DNA from: Candidatus Rokuibacteriota bacterium
GTDB lineage: Bacteria; Methylomirabilota; Methylomirabilia; Rokubacteriales; CSP1-6
Direction: 5' to 3'
Assembly (NCBI GenBank): GCA_003221515.1
Contig: QHSI01000098.1
Span: 38,919 to 102,918, forward strand
DNA length: 64,000 nucleotides
A model generated the notes under the pieces. That model did not search any database. It was given only the letters and a program-made list of their open reading frames with translations, and was not told the DNA's origin. The translations under genes and the position numbers were made by a program. How positions within the stretch are numbered: position 1 is the first letter of the stretch; the number at the start of each line of letters is the position of its first letter. Shown here piece by piece: positions 55,996 to 64,000 of the stretch.

Positions 55996-56628
55996 ATGAA
56001 CGGGCCACGAAAGGCGGTATGGCCGCTGCTGCTCCTGCTCGCCTTGGCGATCGGGCCGAGGCCGGCCGCCGCCGCCGACGCAAGACTGTACGAGTTGTTC
56101 GAGAACATGTCGATCGTCCAGGAGGACGGCCGCACCTATCGGCAGGCCTGGGCGGCGCTCGACGGGACAGCGCGTCCCGGTACGCTGCTCTGCCCCTTCC
56201 CGGCGACGTGCACGCTCCACGGCTGGGGCTTTTCACACGTGGACATGGCCACCGGGAAGGGAACCTTCAGCGGCTACATCTCGGTGGTGGTCGATGGCGA
56301 TAACGCCGTTGATGGGCCTGAGGCCGTGGTCCAGTCGGGCCGGTTCAGCGGGACGATGGATTTCACTCCCGCCTTCCGGGTCGACCAGCCCCTGCCGTAC
56401 GGCACCGTCGTCGGCAAGGCGACCGTAGGCAACGGTAAGACGGCTCAAGACTCCGCGTTCACGGGCACCTTCTACCTGCCGTTCGTGTTTCCGGGGGACC
56501 CGTCCAATACCCCGTACTATCTGAGTTTCACCGACGCGAGCGGGGTTGCGCCGGTCGGCGATGAGGAGCGAGCATTGAAGCGACCGACCGTGAAGTTTGA
56601 GATCTGCCTCGGATCCAGCTCGTGTTGA
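55996..56628 (+). CDS. Secreted hypothetical protein
   Basis: MNGPRKAVWPLLLLLALAIGPRPAAAADARLYELFENMS, 210 aa. Confidence 0.65.
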   Translation: MNGPRKAVWPLLLLLALAIGPRPAAAADARLYELFENMSIVQEDGRTYRQAWAALDGTARPGTLLCPFPATCTLHGWGFSHVDMATGKGTFSGYISVVVDGDNAVDGPEAVVQSGRFSGTMDFTPAFRVDQPLPYGTVVGKATVGNGKTAQDSAFTGTFYLPFVFPGDPSNTPYYLSFTDASGVAPVGDEERALKRPTVKFEICLGSSSC

Positions 56629-56725
56629 TTTGAGCGACATCTGGGAGGCTCGGGTCACCGCGTCGGCCCGGGCCTTCTGGGTGGAGCTCCGCGCCGTCCC
56701 GTCGAGCCCGCCATACATCAAGAAC

Positions 56726-56757
56726 TTCGGTGACGGCCCTCGTGGGCTGTCACCGAA
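56726..56757. terminator. Strong hairpin, 14-bp stem and TCGT loop
   Basis: TTCGGTGACGGCCC-TCGT-GGGCTGTCACCGAA, one G-U pair, no T-run. Confidence 0.6.
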
Positions 56758-56797
56758 ATGTCCCCTGAATCGTCACTGAGGGAGTGAAGGCTGCACG

Positions 56798-57196
56798 CTA
56801 TCGAGATTGAGTCGTGACTCGCGGCGTGAACCGTACAACCGTGTAGCCGAGCGAAGAGACCTCGCCTTGCCGAAGCCGCCGCGTTCTCAATAGTCGGCGT
56901 TCGTCGCTCACGGGACCCTGCGCCCAGCGGCGGTCAGCCACCCGACGGTCCATGACTACGCTGACGCCAGACACGCGGGCGAACGACCGCTGGCGCTCGT
57001 AGAGCGCTGTGTCGTTTCGGCGCACGACGATGAGCGACTCGGCATCCGGAAATGACTTCGATGGAAGGAGTTCGAGGAGCCGTTCTCGGTGACGTGCGCA
57101 GATGCAGTGGGTCGGCGCGGGATTCTCCAACGGCTCGCGCTCGCCTAGATTGCCAGGCCGACCCTCGCTCTCGCACCACGCGCAGATTGCTTTCAT
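56798..57196 (-). CDS. Hypothetical Cys-containing protein (132 aa)
   Basis: MKAICAWCESEGRPGNLGEREPLENPAPTHCICARHRERLLELLPS (CxxC ... CxC). Confidence 0.6.
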   Translation of the reverse strand: MKAICAWCESEGRPGNLGEREPLENPAPTHCICARHRERLLELLPSKSFPDAESLIVVRRNDTALYERQRSFARVSGVSVVMDRRVADRRWAQGPVSDERRLLRTRRLRQGEVSSLGYTVVRFTPRVTTQSR

Positions 57197-57237
57197 GCTA
57201 TCGATGCGACTGTGCCGACAGTCCTCCCTGGCTCTCG

Positions 57238-58908
57238 CTAGATGTACTGTCCGGTGTTGACGACTTTCTCGACGCTGCGAAGCGTTTCCGTCGTCTCGCC
57301 CATGAGGGGCTTGACGTACACGATCCGCTCCCCCTTCTTGCCGGCGATCTTCGCCCAGTCGTCGGGGTTGCTGGTGTTGGGCAGGTCCTCGTTCTCCTGG
57401 AACTCCTCGCGGACGGCGGTGAGCAGGTCGTCGACCATGATGCCCTTTGGGCCGCCGGCGATGTAGCGCTTCAGAGCGAGCTTCTTGGCCCGACGCACCA
57501 CGGACTCGATCATGGCGCCGGACGAGAAGTCCTTGAAGTAGAGCACCTCCTTGTCGCCGTTGGCGTAGGTGACCTCGAGGAAGCGGTTTTCCTCGCTGAG
57601 GCTATACATCGTCTCCACCGTGGTCGTGATCATGGACGGGATCGCCGCGGCGACGTCGCCGCCGCGGGTCTCGGACTCGGCGAACGGAATGTCGGCCGTG
57701 AGGTACTTGGCGAAGATGTCGGCGGCGGCGCCGCGGTCCGGCCGCTCGATCTTGATTTTCACGTCGAGCCGCCCCGGTCTCAGTATGGCCGGGTCGATGA
57801 GGTCCTGCCGGTTGGAGGCGCCGATGACGATGACGTTCTTCAGGCCCTCGACGCCGTCGATCTCGGCGAGGAGCTGCGGCACGATCGTCGTCTCGACGTC
57901 GGAGGAGATGCCGGTGCCGCGCGTGCGGAAGAGGGCGTCCATCTCGTCGAAGAAGACGATGACCGGGACGTCCTCGGCGGCCTTTTCCTTGGCCTTGACG
58001 AAGATCTCGCGGATCTTGCGCTCGGTCTCGCCGACGTACTTGTTCAAGAGCTCGGGGCCCTTGATGTTGAGGAAGAAGCCCTTGATCTTCTCGCCGCGTT
58101 TCTCGGAGATCTTCTCGGCGAGATTGTTGGCGACGGCTTTGGCGATCATGGTCTTGCCGCAGCCGGGCGGGCCGTAGAGGAGCACGCCCTTGGGCGGGGT
58201 GAGCTTGTGCTCCTTGTAGTAATCGGCGTAGAGGTACGGCAGCTCGACGGCGTCCTTGATGGCCTCGATCTGATCGCCGAGACCTCCGATATGGTCGTAA
58301 CCGATGTCGGGAACTTCCTCCAGGGTCAAGTCCTCCACTTCAGTCTTTGGGAGTTTCTCCAGGAGGTATCCGCTTTTCGTGTCGAGCAGCAGATGGTCGC
58401 CCGGCTTCATCCGTACCGCGCGCAGGGGCTCGGCGATGATGCCGACGCGCTCCTCGTCGGCGCGGAGGGTGATGAGGGCGCGCTCGGGGTCGAGCTGCTC
58501 TTTGAGGATGACGACCTCGCCCTGGATTTCGTAGGCGACGGCCTCGATGACGTTGAGGCCCTCGTTGAGGATGAGCTCCTGGCCGGGCTTGAGGGTCTCG
58601 GGCTTGATCGAGGGGTGGAGGTTGACCTTCACCTTGCGGCCCTGGGAGAGGATGGTGACGGTGTTGTTCTCGTTGGCGGCGAGGTAGACGCCGTAGGTCG
58701 AGGGCGGCGCGCAGAGCTTGTCGACCTCTTCCTTGAGCGCCGTGATCTGCTCGCGCGCCTCGTAGAGCGCGTTGACGAGCTTCTCGTTCTGGTTGAACGC
58801 CTGCACGAGCTGCCGGTTCGCCTCGCGCCGCTTGTCCTCCTCGAGGGCCGGGGAGTGGTTCCCGTTCCCGTCGAGGTCGGGGTCGAGCGTGGGGGATCGC
58901 CATTTCAT
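57238..58908 (-). CDS. arc: Proteasome-associated AAA ATPase (ARC/Mpa family)
   Basis: Coiled coil, OB domains, [39 protein letters not shown]-terminus ..[11 protein letters not shown]. Confidence 0.93.
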   Translation of the reverse strand: MKWRSPTLDPDLDGNGNHSPALEEDKRREANRQLVQAFNQNEKLVNALYEAREQITALKEEVDKLCAPPSTYGVYLAANENNTVTILSQGRKVKVNLHPSIKPETLKPGQELILNEGLNVIEAVAYEIQGEVVILKEQLDPERALITLRADEERVGIIAEPLRAVRMKPGDHLLLDTKSGYLLEKLPKTEVEDLTLEEVPDIGYDHIGGLGDQIEAIKDAVELPYLYADYYKEHKLTPPKGVLLYGPPGCGKTMIAKAVANNLAEKISEKRGEKIKGFFLNIKGPELLNKYVGETERKIREIFVKAKEKAAEDVPVIVFFDEMDALFRTRGTGISSDVETTIVPQLLAEIDGVEGLKNVIVIGASNRQDLIDPAILRPGRLDVKIKIERPDRGAAADIFAKYLTADIPFAESETRGGDVAAAIPSMITTTVETMYSLSEENRFLEVTYANGDKEVLYFKDFSSGAMIESVVRRAKKLALKRYIAGGPKGIMVDDLLTAVREEFQENEDLPNTSNPDDWAKIAGKKGERIVYVKPLMGETTETLRSVEKVVNTGQYI

Positions 58909-59159
58909 GGCTGTTGCCTCCGGACGCTGCGATGCAACCATGCGCACCAGGGGCGGTTCGTCTCGGCAATGGCTTCGCCAGCCGAGCTCCAAGCGGTCCG
59001 ATCGACGCTCGCCCTCGCGTCCTCGGCGCCCTCACACGTGGGCCGGTGTTCGTCACACCAGCAGATTGTCAAAATCTCGCGAAGGGGATCACGCTCAGGG
59101 GCGCAGCCAGGACAGTACGATGAGGCGAGGTTGGGGGTGTCGACGAGCTCGCTACCCAT
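58905..59159 (-). CDS. Small Cys-rich hypothetical protein upstream of arc
   Basis: [44 protein letters not shown]..; TGA overlaps the arc ATG (ATGA). Confidence 0.5.
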   Translation of the reverse strand: MGSELVDTPNLASSYCPGCAPERDPLREILTICWCDEHRPTCEGAEDARASVDRTAWSSAGEAIAETNRPWCAWLHRSVRRQQP

Positions 59160-59166
59160 GGCCGCC

Positions 59167-59385
59167 TCAGCTCCAGGGAGACTCGATCGTGCCGTCAGCA
59201 ACCGCCGGGCGCACGAGCGCGCAGAGCGGGAGCCACACTGACTCGGCGCACGTGAGGCAGTAGCACTGCAGTTCCTCCGTGCTGCGGCCTTGCGCCATCA
59301 GTCGCCGGCCACACCGCGCGTGGTGAAGGCTGCCGTCGACTAGCCGATACACGGTCGCGATCTCAGCGGAGACCGTGATGGCCAT
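59167..59385 (-). CDS. Small Cys-containing hypothetical protein (72 aa)
   Basis: MAITVSAEIATVYRLVDGSLHHARCGRRLMAQGRSTEELQCYCLTCAESVWLPLC. Confidence 0.45.
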   Translation of the reverse strand: MAITVSAEIATVYRLVDGSLHHARCGRRLMAQGRSTEELQCYCLTCAESVWLPLCALVRPAVADGTIESPWS

Positions 59386-59759
59386 CGCCGTCCCCCTTCT
59401 TTCAGCGGGCAACGACTCCAGCGAGCTGCGCCCTGACATCGTTGCCGAAATGTCTGTCACCCTGCCGCGGGCCTTCACCATCCCTGTTCCCTCCGAGATG
59501 GTCTGAAGTCTAGCTGTTGGGAGCGGAGCGGGAATTGGGTAAACGCCGCTTCTGAGGCCAGTAAATCCCTGCTTGCGGGTTCTCGAAACTCTAATGCCGA
59601 TTCCGGAAATTCTGGCCGGGCGCCGAGTCCACGCGCGGTTCCACATCCCGGCGCGAAAACCCTTCAGGTTCGGCGGAGGAGGAAGTTATTGAGAACACGG
59701 GCAAGCGGGCAGTCCGGTGGCTTCCGTCACCGCCTTCACTTTGCCCAAACGTGGGCGGG

Positions 59760-59930
59760 TTAGCGGAGAGGCCCTCGGACCGTCTGCACGCTCGATGGCC
59801 TCATGGCCTGCAGATGAAGTTCGATGTTCACGAGTGACTTCGCGATCTGCTTCATGGCCGACACAAGGTCGCCGGTGTCCGCGAAGGTTTTGCTCAAGTT
59901 CTGGATCGCTGTTTCAGTCTCCGCGTTCAT
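59760..59930 (-). CDS. Small hypothetical protein (56 aa), below the ORF-track length cutoff
   Basis: MNAETETAIQNLSKTFADTGDLVSAMKQIAKSLVNIELHLQAMRPSSVQTVRGPLR, read from the complement. Confidence 0.4.
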   Translation of the reverse strand: MNAETETAIQNLSKTFADTGDLVSAMKQIAKSLVNIELHLQAMRPSSVQTVRGPLR

Positions 59931-60119
59931 GTGCGCTCCTTCAGCGAGATCCTCAGCGATTCAGTCTCCGTGGAGGGCAATCGAGCCCTCGGCGTTTGGG
60001 GCCGATCCCCCTCGGTGCGGGGCCACCATCATCAACACGCCGGTCTCGTCCGGCGAGAACACCTGCAGGCAACGAGGCCACTTCGGCTCGGTCGTCATCT
60101 CAACGGCTGGAAGCGCTGC

Positions 60120-60420
60120 AGGATAGCATAGGGCGGCACGACGTCGTGAGCCCGAGTTCCCCGCTGTTCGTTCTCCCTTTTTCCTGCAGAAACCCGATGG
60201 CGATTCCGTACTGGCCGACGCAAACGAACGGTCGCGAGAAGCCGGCGAAGACCGTCGAAGCCGTCATCGCGGTGATCGCGCCGGCGTAGATCATCGCGGG
60301 CACGGTCAGCTGACCCAATCCGGGTGCCAGTGCCAGCAGCTCGTCACCACCCGACTGTAGATCAGGACCAGCGCAATGAGGATCAGCTGGCGGCCGGTGG
60401 GAGGTTGCTGACGATCGAGA
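60120..60420 (-). pseudogene. Possible lysoplasmalogenase (YhhN)-like fragment
   Basis: LILIALVLIYSRVV.. and GQLTVPAMIYAGAITAMTASTVFAGFSRPFVCVGQYGIAIGFLQEK in broken frames. Confidence 0.3.
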
Positions 60421-60696
60421 GCAGCAGCAGCCCTCCGTCGAGCCGCCTGAAGTTCCGCAGACGGCCGAACGTCAGGCGGTGCAGAGTCGACTCGCGGTTG
60501 CGCGAAACATGTTCACCGAGCCCGCGGACGCTACCCGACCTTTCTTCATAGCGTGTAACTCTCTCCGGTGATATCTGCCGCGTCGGCTTGCCCTCGCCCC
60601 TCGCGACCCTCGCGTATTCGCACCTTTCCCGCGTTGCCCGTCTTGGCAGGAGCCTTGCTCGCGCCCCTCGCAGGCAACTCACAAGGAGGGTCATCA

Positions 60697-61005
60697 ATGA
60701 AGAAGCTCCTTCTCGCGGGTCTGGTCATCGTCATGGGTCTCGCGCCGGCATTCGCCGCGGCTCAGTCACCGTCGGGCAGTGGCCCACGCACCCCGTCCGG
60801 GACGGGTGGCACGGATTCCGGCACCGGGACGCCGGGTACCATCAGCCCGTCGCCCGCGCCGTCCATGCCGTCGGCCCCGTTGGACCGCGGCGCCACGCCG
60901 CCGGCCGCGAGCCCGTCGACCTCGGACATCACCAACAAAGCCGACTGTGATCGCGCAGGGGGCAAGTGGTTGGCGTCCACGATGAAGTGCGACTTGACCA
61001 AGTAG
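60697..61005 (+). CDS. Small secreted Pro/Ser/Gly-rich protein
   Basis: MKKLLLAGLVIVMGLAPAFAAAQSPSGSGPRTPSG..NKADCDRAGGKWLASTMKCDLTK. Confidence 0.65.
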   Translation: MKKLLLAGLVIVMGLAPAFAAAQSPSGSGPRTPSGTGGTDSGTGTPGTISPSPAPSMPSAPLDRGATPPAASPSTSDITNKADCDRAGGKWLASTMKCDLTK

Positions 61006-61114
61006 CCTCGTAAGGCCTCAGCGGTCTGGTGCATTGGCGCCAGACCGCTGAGCTGTCCACGGCGCCGCGTCGACACGCGCGGGAAGGCGCGTGTGCGCGA
61101 ACCCGCGTGGGCCA

Positions 61115-62110
61115 TCAGCGAGTCCCGGCACCGAGGAGTCCTGTCTTTGCGTACTTCAGGTCGCGATAGTCGCCCGAGAGAACCGACGCGTGCCGAGCCC
61201 GGCCCTGCGAGGGCAGACACTCGATCAGCGTGTCGTAGTTGGGATGGCTGAAGAACGCGATCGAAAGGCGCGCGGCCCCCGAGCCGGCGGCGGCCGGAGG
61301 ATTCACGACGCGGTGCATGTTCGAGAGCCACCGATCGTTGGTCCAGCGCATGAGCAGATCGCCGATGTTCACGACGAAGGTCGTGGGTGACGTGGGCACG
61401 TCGATCCAGCGGCCGTCGCGCGCCCGGACCTGCAAGCCGCCCGGCACGTCCTCGCCGCTCAGCACTGTGAAGGCGCCGTAGTCGGTATGCGCGCCGGCGC
61501 GCAGCTGGCCCGGCCGCGGGGCCGTCGCCTGGGCCGGGTAGTAGTTCAGGCGCATCGTACCGATGGACCGGTCGACCTTGTCGTCGAAGAACGCTTCGTC
61601 CACGTCGAGGGCCAGGGCGGCCAACCGCATGAGCGACACGACCAGGCGGCTCATCGTGCGGTAGTACGATGTCGCGGCTTCCTCGAACCCGGCGGGCGCC
61701 CCCGGCCAGAAGTTCGGCTCGAAGTGCCGCCGCCCGGCGGGCGCCGTGTAGTAGGCCGCGCCGGTGACGTCGACGGGGCCGACGTGGAAGAACTCCTTCA
61801 GATCCGGCGGCGCAACGTCGTCGTTCGCCGTCGCGAGCGCTTCGCCGCCGACGGGATGATAGCCGCGGTTGGTGCCGGCGACCGGATGACGAGCCTTCAG
61901 CTTGTCGGGGAGCGGGAGCGCGAAGAACTCGTGGGCACGCCGCCGCAAGCCTTCCACGAGACCATCGGGCACGCCGTGGCCTCTGACGGCGAAGAAGCCG
62001 ATCTCACGACAGGCTTCGTCGATGGCGCGCGCGACGGTCAACCGCGCGGTTCGATCGCCGTGCCGCGCCGGCGCTAGATCGATCAGCGGGACCTCACCGT
62101 CCGGACGCAT
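61115..62110 (-). CDS. Isopenicillin N synthase-like 2OG-Fe(II) oxygenase
   Basis: VPLIDLAPARHGDRTARLTVARAIDEACREIGFFAVRGHGVP..HTDYGAFTVL..HRVVNPP. Confidence 0.9.
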   Translation of the reverse strand: MRPDGEVPLIDLAPARHGDRTARLTVARAIDEACREIGFFAVRGHGVPDGLVEGLRRRAHEFFALPLPDKLKARHPVAGTNRGYHPVGGEALATANDDVAPPDLKEFFHVGPVDVTGAAYYTAPAGRRHFEPNFWPGAPAGFEEAATSYYRTMSRLVVSLMRLAALALDVDEAFFDDKVDRSIGTMRLNYYPAQATAPRPGQLRAGAHTDYGAFTVLSGEDVPGGLQVRARDGRWIDVPTSPTTFVVNIGDLLMRWTNDRWLSNMHRVVNPPAAAGSGAARLSIAFFSHPNYDTLIECLPSQGRARHASVLSGDYRDLKYAKTGLLGAGTR

Positions 62111-62153
62111 CTATCGCGCGAGCATAGACGACGCTCCGGAGGGCGTCAACGCG

Positions 62154-62217
62154 ACCGGTATCCAACCGGTATCCAACCTCTTGACGGCGCGCGGGTCGTG
62201 GGCGCACGATCCGTCAA
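62154..62217 (+). promoter_or_regulatory. Repeat-rich divergent regulatory region (11-bp tandem repeat plus nested inverted repeats)
   Basis: ACCGGTATCCA x2 (62154-62175); TTGACGG (62181-62187) / CCGTCAA (62211-62217); TCGTG-GGCG-CACGA (62196-62209). Confidence 0.6.
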
Positions 62218-62278
62218 CGTGTGTTCCCCGGTGCGGGGGCGAAGTTCCCGGAACGTGGAGGCCAGGGAGAGAGAGCGA

Positions 62279-63829
62279 ATGTTACTGACCCGCGATCAGA
62301 TCCGCCAGGACAAGTCGTTCGACCTGCTCACCGACGCCATCCTCGAGCGCGACCAGCCGCGCACGGCGGATCTGTTTTTCCGGATGGTCGCCCGCCACGG
62401 CCGCTCGATGGGCGACGCGCTCAGCGTGGTGACGGCGGCCGAGGCTCCGTTCGTCCAGGTCCCGAGCCACATCAACGTACGGGACGGACAGATCACGCTG
62501 GTGAACAACGACCACACGATCCTGGGGCTCCGGACGTCGATGAGCCTGGTGCCGTACGTGCCCCAGGAGTATCGCCTGCTCCCGATGCTCCAGAGCGTCT
62601 GGTACATCCCGGCCGGCCTCGATATCTGGAACCAGCTGCTCGGCAAATACCCCGGCCGCTACGCGACGATGAAGGGCATGAACGTGCCGCCGCCCAGCTA
62701 CGGGCCGGCGTTGTGGAACCAGGACCAGCCGCCCATCATGCCGGAAGGCTCGACCGACGAGAAGCTTCAGGCGCACATGGTCGCCACGATCAGCGGCGAC
62801 GCGCGGCAGTCGTACGGCCTCTTCCTCGGGCTGGCGGCCGACGAGACGATTCGCCAACGCCTGGCCGATCACCTGTTGTTCCTGGGGCTCATCGACTTGC
62901 AAGACACGGTCGTCGGCCGCAAGGCCCGTAACACCGGCCACAAGGCGCTCCGCGCGCGCGCCGTCATCGAGCTCGCGGACTTCATCGGCTGGGAACGGGC
63001 GCACGGCGTCTACTATATCGGCGTGCCGGACATGGCCATCGGTCCGCTCTACTACTCGCTCTATGACGCGGCCTGCGTGACGGTGAGCGCCGATCTGCCC
63101 GACGCCGGGAAGCAGCTCAGGCAGACGAACCAGACGCCGCTGACGCCGGCCGAAGTCGAGGAGATGATCCAGCGGCTGATGACGGCCGACGGGCCGTCCG
63201 TCTGGTCCCAGCTCACGACGCACCTGCGCAACGGCAAGTCGCTGACGAGCCTCGGCGACACCATCCAGATCGCGGCCGCCGAGCTGATTTTGCGGACCAC
63301 GGTGCCGCGGAACTTCACCGACGGTCAGCATCCGTTCGACTACTGCAACACGGCGAACTACTGGATGCGGCGGACGCAGAGTCCCTATCAGGCACGCGTG
63401 CTGTACCTGATGGCGAACTTCGTCAACGACGTGGCGCGCTCCAACAAGCTCTTCACGTCGCTGATCGAGAAGGAGTGCGCCGGGTTCAGCCTGGACGATC
63501 GGACGCCGCAGTCGCTCCTCATCGAACTGGACGAGGCCATCCTGGCGTACGACGTCCCGCGCACCACCGCGATCGCCGACGCCTACCTGCGCTCGGGCGC
63601 CGACCGCAAGGCCTACCAGGCCACGGTCGCGATCGCGGCGTGCAAGTTCCAGGACGATCCGCACAATCAGAAGATCACGCACTCGACGTTCGAGGAGTAC
63701 GCGCACAACTCGACGCACCTGCGGGATCGTCTGCTGCTCGCCACCGTGCGGCTGCTCGCCGGCTGGCCGAAGATGCCGGGCGAGCGCGACTGCTACGCCC
63801 GCTTCATGAGCGACTGGATCAACTCGTAG
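62279..63829 (+). CDS. Hypothetical protein, 516 aa, no recognised family
   Basis: Complete ORF MLLTRDQIRQDKSFDLLTDAILERDQPRTADLFFRMVARHGRSMGDAL..; GGAGAG-type RBS region upstream. Confidence 0.75.
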   Translation: MLLTRDQIRQDKSFDLLTDAILERDQPRTADLFFRMVARHGRSMGDALSVVTAAEAPFVQVPSHINVRDGQITLVNNDHTILGLRTSMSLVPYVPQEYRLLPMLQSVWYIPAGLDIWNQLLGKYPGRYATMKGMNVPPPSYGPALWNQDQPPIMPEGSTDEKLQAHMVATISGDARQSYGLFLGLAADETIRQRLADHLLFLGLIDLQDTVVGRKARNTGHKALRARAVIELADFIGWERAHGVYYIGVPDMAIGPLYYSLYDAACVTVSADLPDAGKQLRQTNQTPLTPAEVEEMIQRLMTADGPSVWSQLTTHLRNGKSLTSLGDTIQIAAAELILRTTVPRNFTDGQHPFDYCNTANYWMRRTQSPYQARVLYLMANFVNDVARSNKLFTSLIEKECAGFSLDDRTPQSLLIELDEAILAYDVPRTTAIADAYLRSGADRKAYQATVAIAACKFQDDPHNQKITHSTFEEYAHNSTHLRDRLLLATVRLLAGWPKMPGERDCYARFMSDWINS

Positions 63830-63831
63830 AG

Positions 63832-63857
63832 TCCGGGGAGGGACCTCCCTCCCCGGA
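63832..63857. terminator. Intrinsic-terminator-like hairpin
   Basis: TCCGGGGAGGG-ACCT-CCCTCCCCGGA, perfect 11-bp stem, directly after the 62279-63829 gene. Confidence 0.7.
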
Positions 63858-63908
63858 GTTGTTGCGCTTGCCCCGGCGCTCCCAGGATTTTGGGGATTTG
63901 AGGCGACC

Positions 63909-64000
63909 GTGAAGCCATTCATGTTTGGTGCACTGCTCGTGGCGGCATTGGCGGGTCCCGTCGCCGCGCAAGTGCGGATCGATATCGGCGTGCAACTGCC
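63909..64000 (+). CDS. Secreted protein N-terminus (truncated by window edge)
   Basis: GTG start, MKPFMFGALLVAALAGPVAAQVRIDIGVQL signal peptide. Confidence 0.5.
   Translation, partial: MKPFMFGALLVAALAGPVAAQVRIDIGVQL

Noticed and set aside
57238-59400. Search for a Pup gene (C-terminal GGE/GGQ) near the ARC ATPase
   Set aside because: None of the small neighbouring ORFs ends in GGE/GGQ; their Cys pairs do not fit Pup.
60100-60420. Intact membrane protein on the minus strand
   Set aside because: Similarity to YhhN-like proteins is split over frames; listed only as a low-confidence pseudogene.

Overview
This is a gene-dense, high-GC bacterial chromosomal window. Gene content and order (lolA-yajQ-rimO-pgpA-cinA-TPR-thpR-recA-pilT-recX-alaS, a proteasome-type ARC/Mpa ATPase, many hypotheticals) suggest an uncultured Rokubacteria/Methylomirabilota-like lineage; that placement is inference only. 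Kilobases 1-33 are mostly housekeeping: tRNA/RNA modification, recA/recX, alaS, signalling, a spermidine locus, murG/ddl, rarA, two large TPR proteins and an aldehyde:ferredoxin oxidoreductase. Kilobases 33-64 are more accessory: a decayed integrative element at tRNA-Val, a divergent sugar-type ABC transporter locus with two permease pairs, a VapBC-like toxin-antitoxin pair, atypical regulators, an apparently solitary ARC ATPase with small Cys-rich neighbours, and several pseudogenes. The most interesting signal is at 36312-36893. It is an AhpD/carboxymuconolactone-decarboxylase-like gene whose reading frame is interrupted only by one in-frame TGA, exactly at the second catalytic Cys of the CxxC motif (NNQCVH-U-SLARS). 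A hairpin with bacterial-SECIS-like geometry follows the TGA, so this is a candidate CxxU selenoprotein that standard gene calling splits in two. Other notable signals are two ~155-160 bp intergenic long inverted repeats, a three-site operator cluster (CYTGACARG) between divergent ABC operons, several genes with no ATG/GTG/TTG but an in-frame ATC at the upstream stop codon, and tandem regulators with degenerate receivers. All calls come from reading the sequence; no searches were run.
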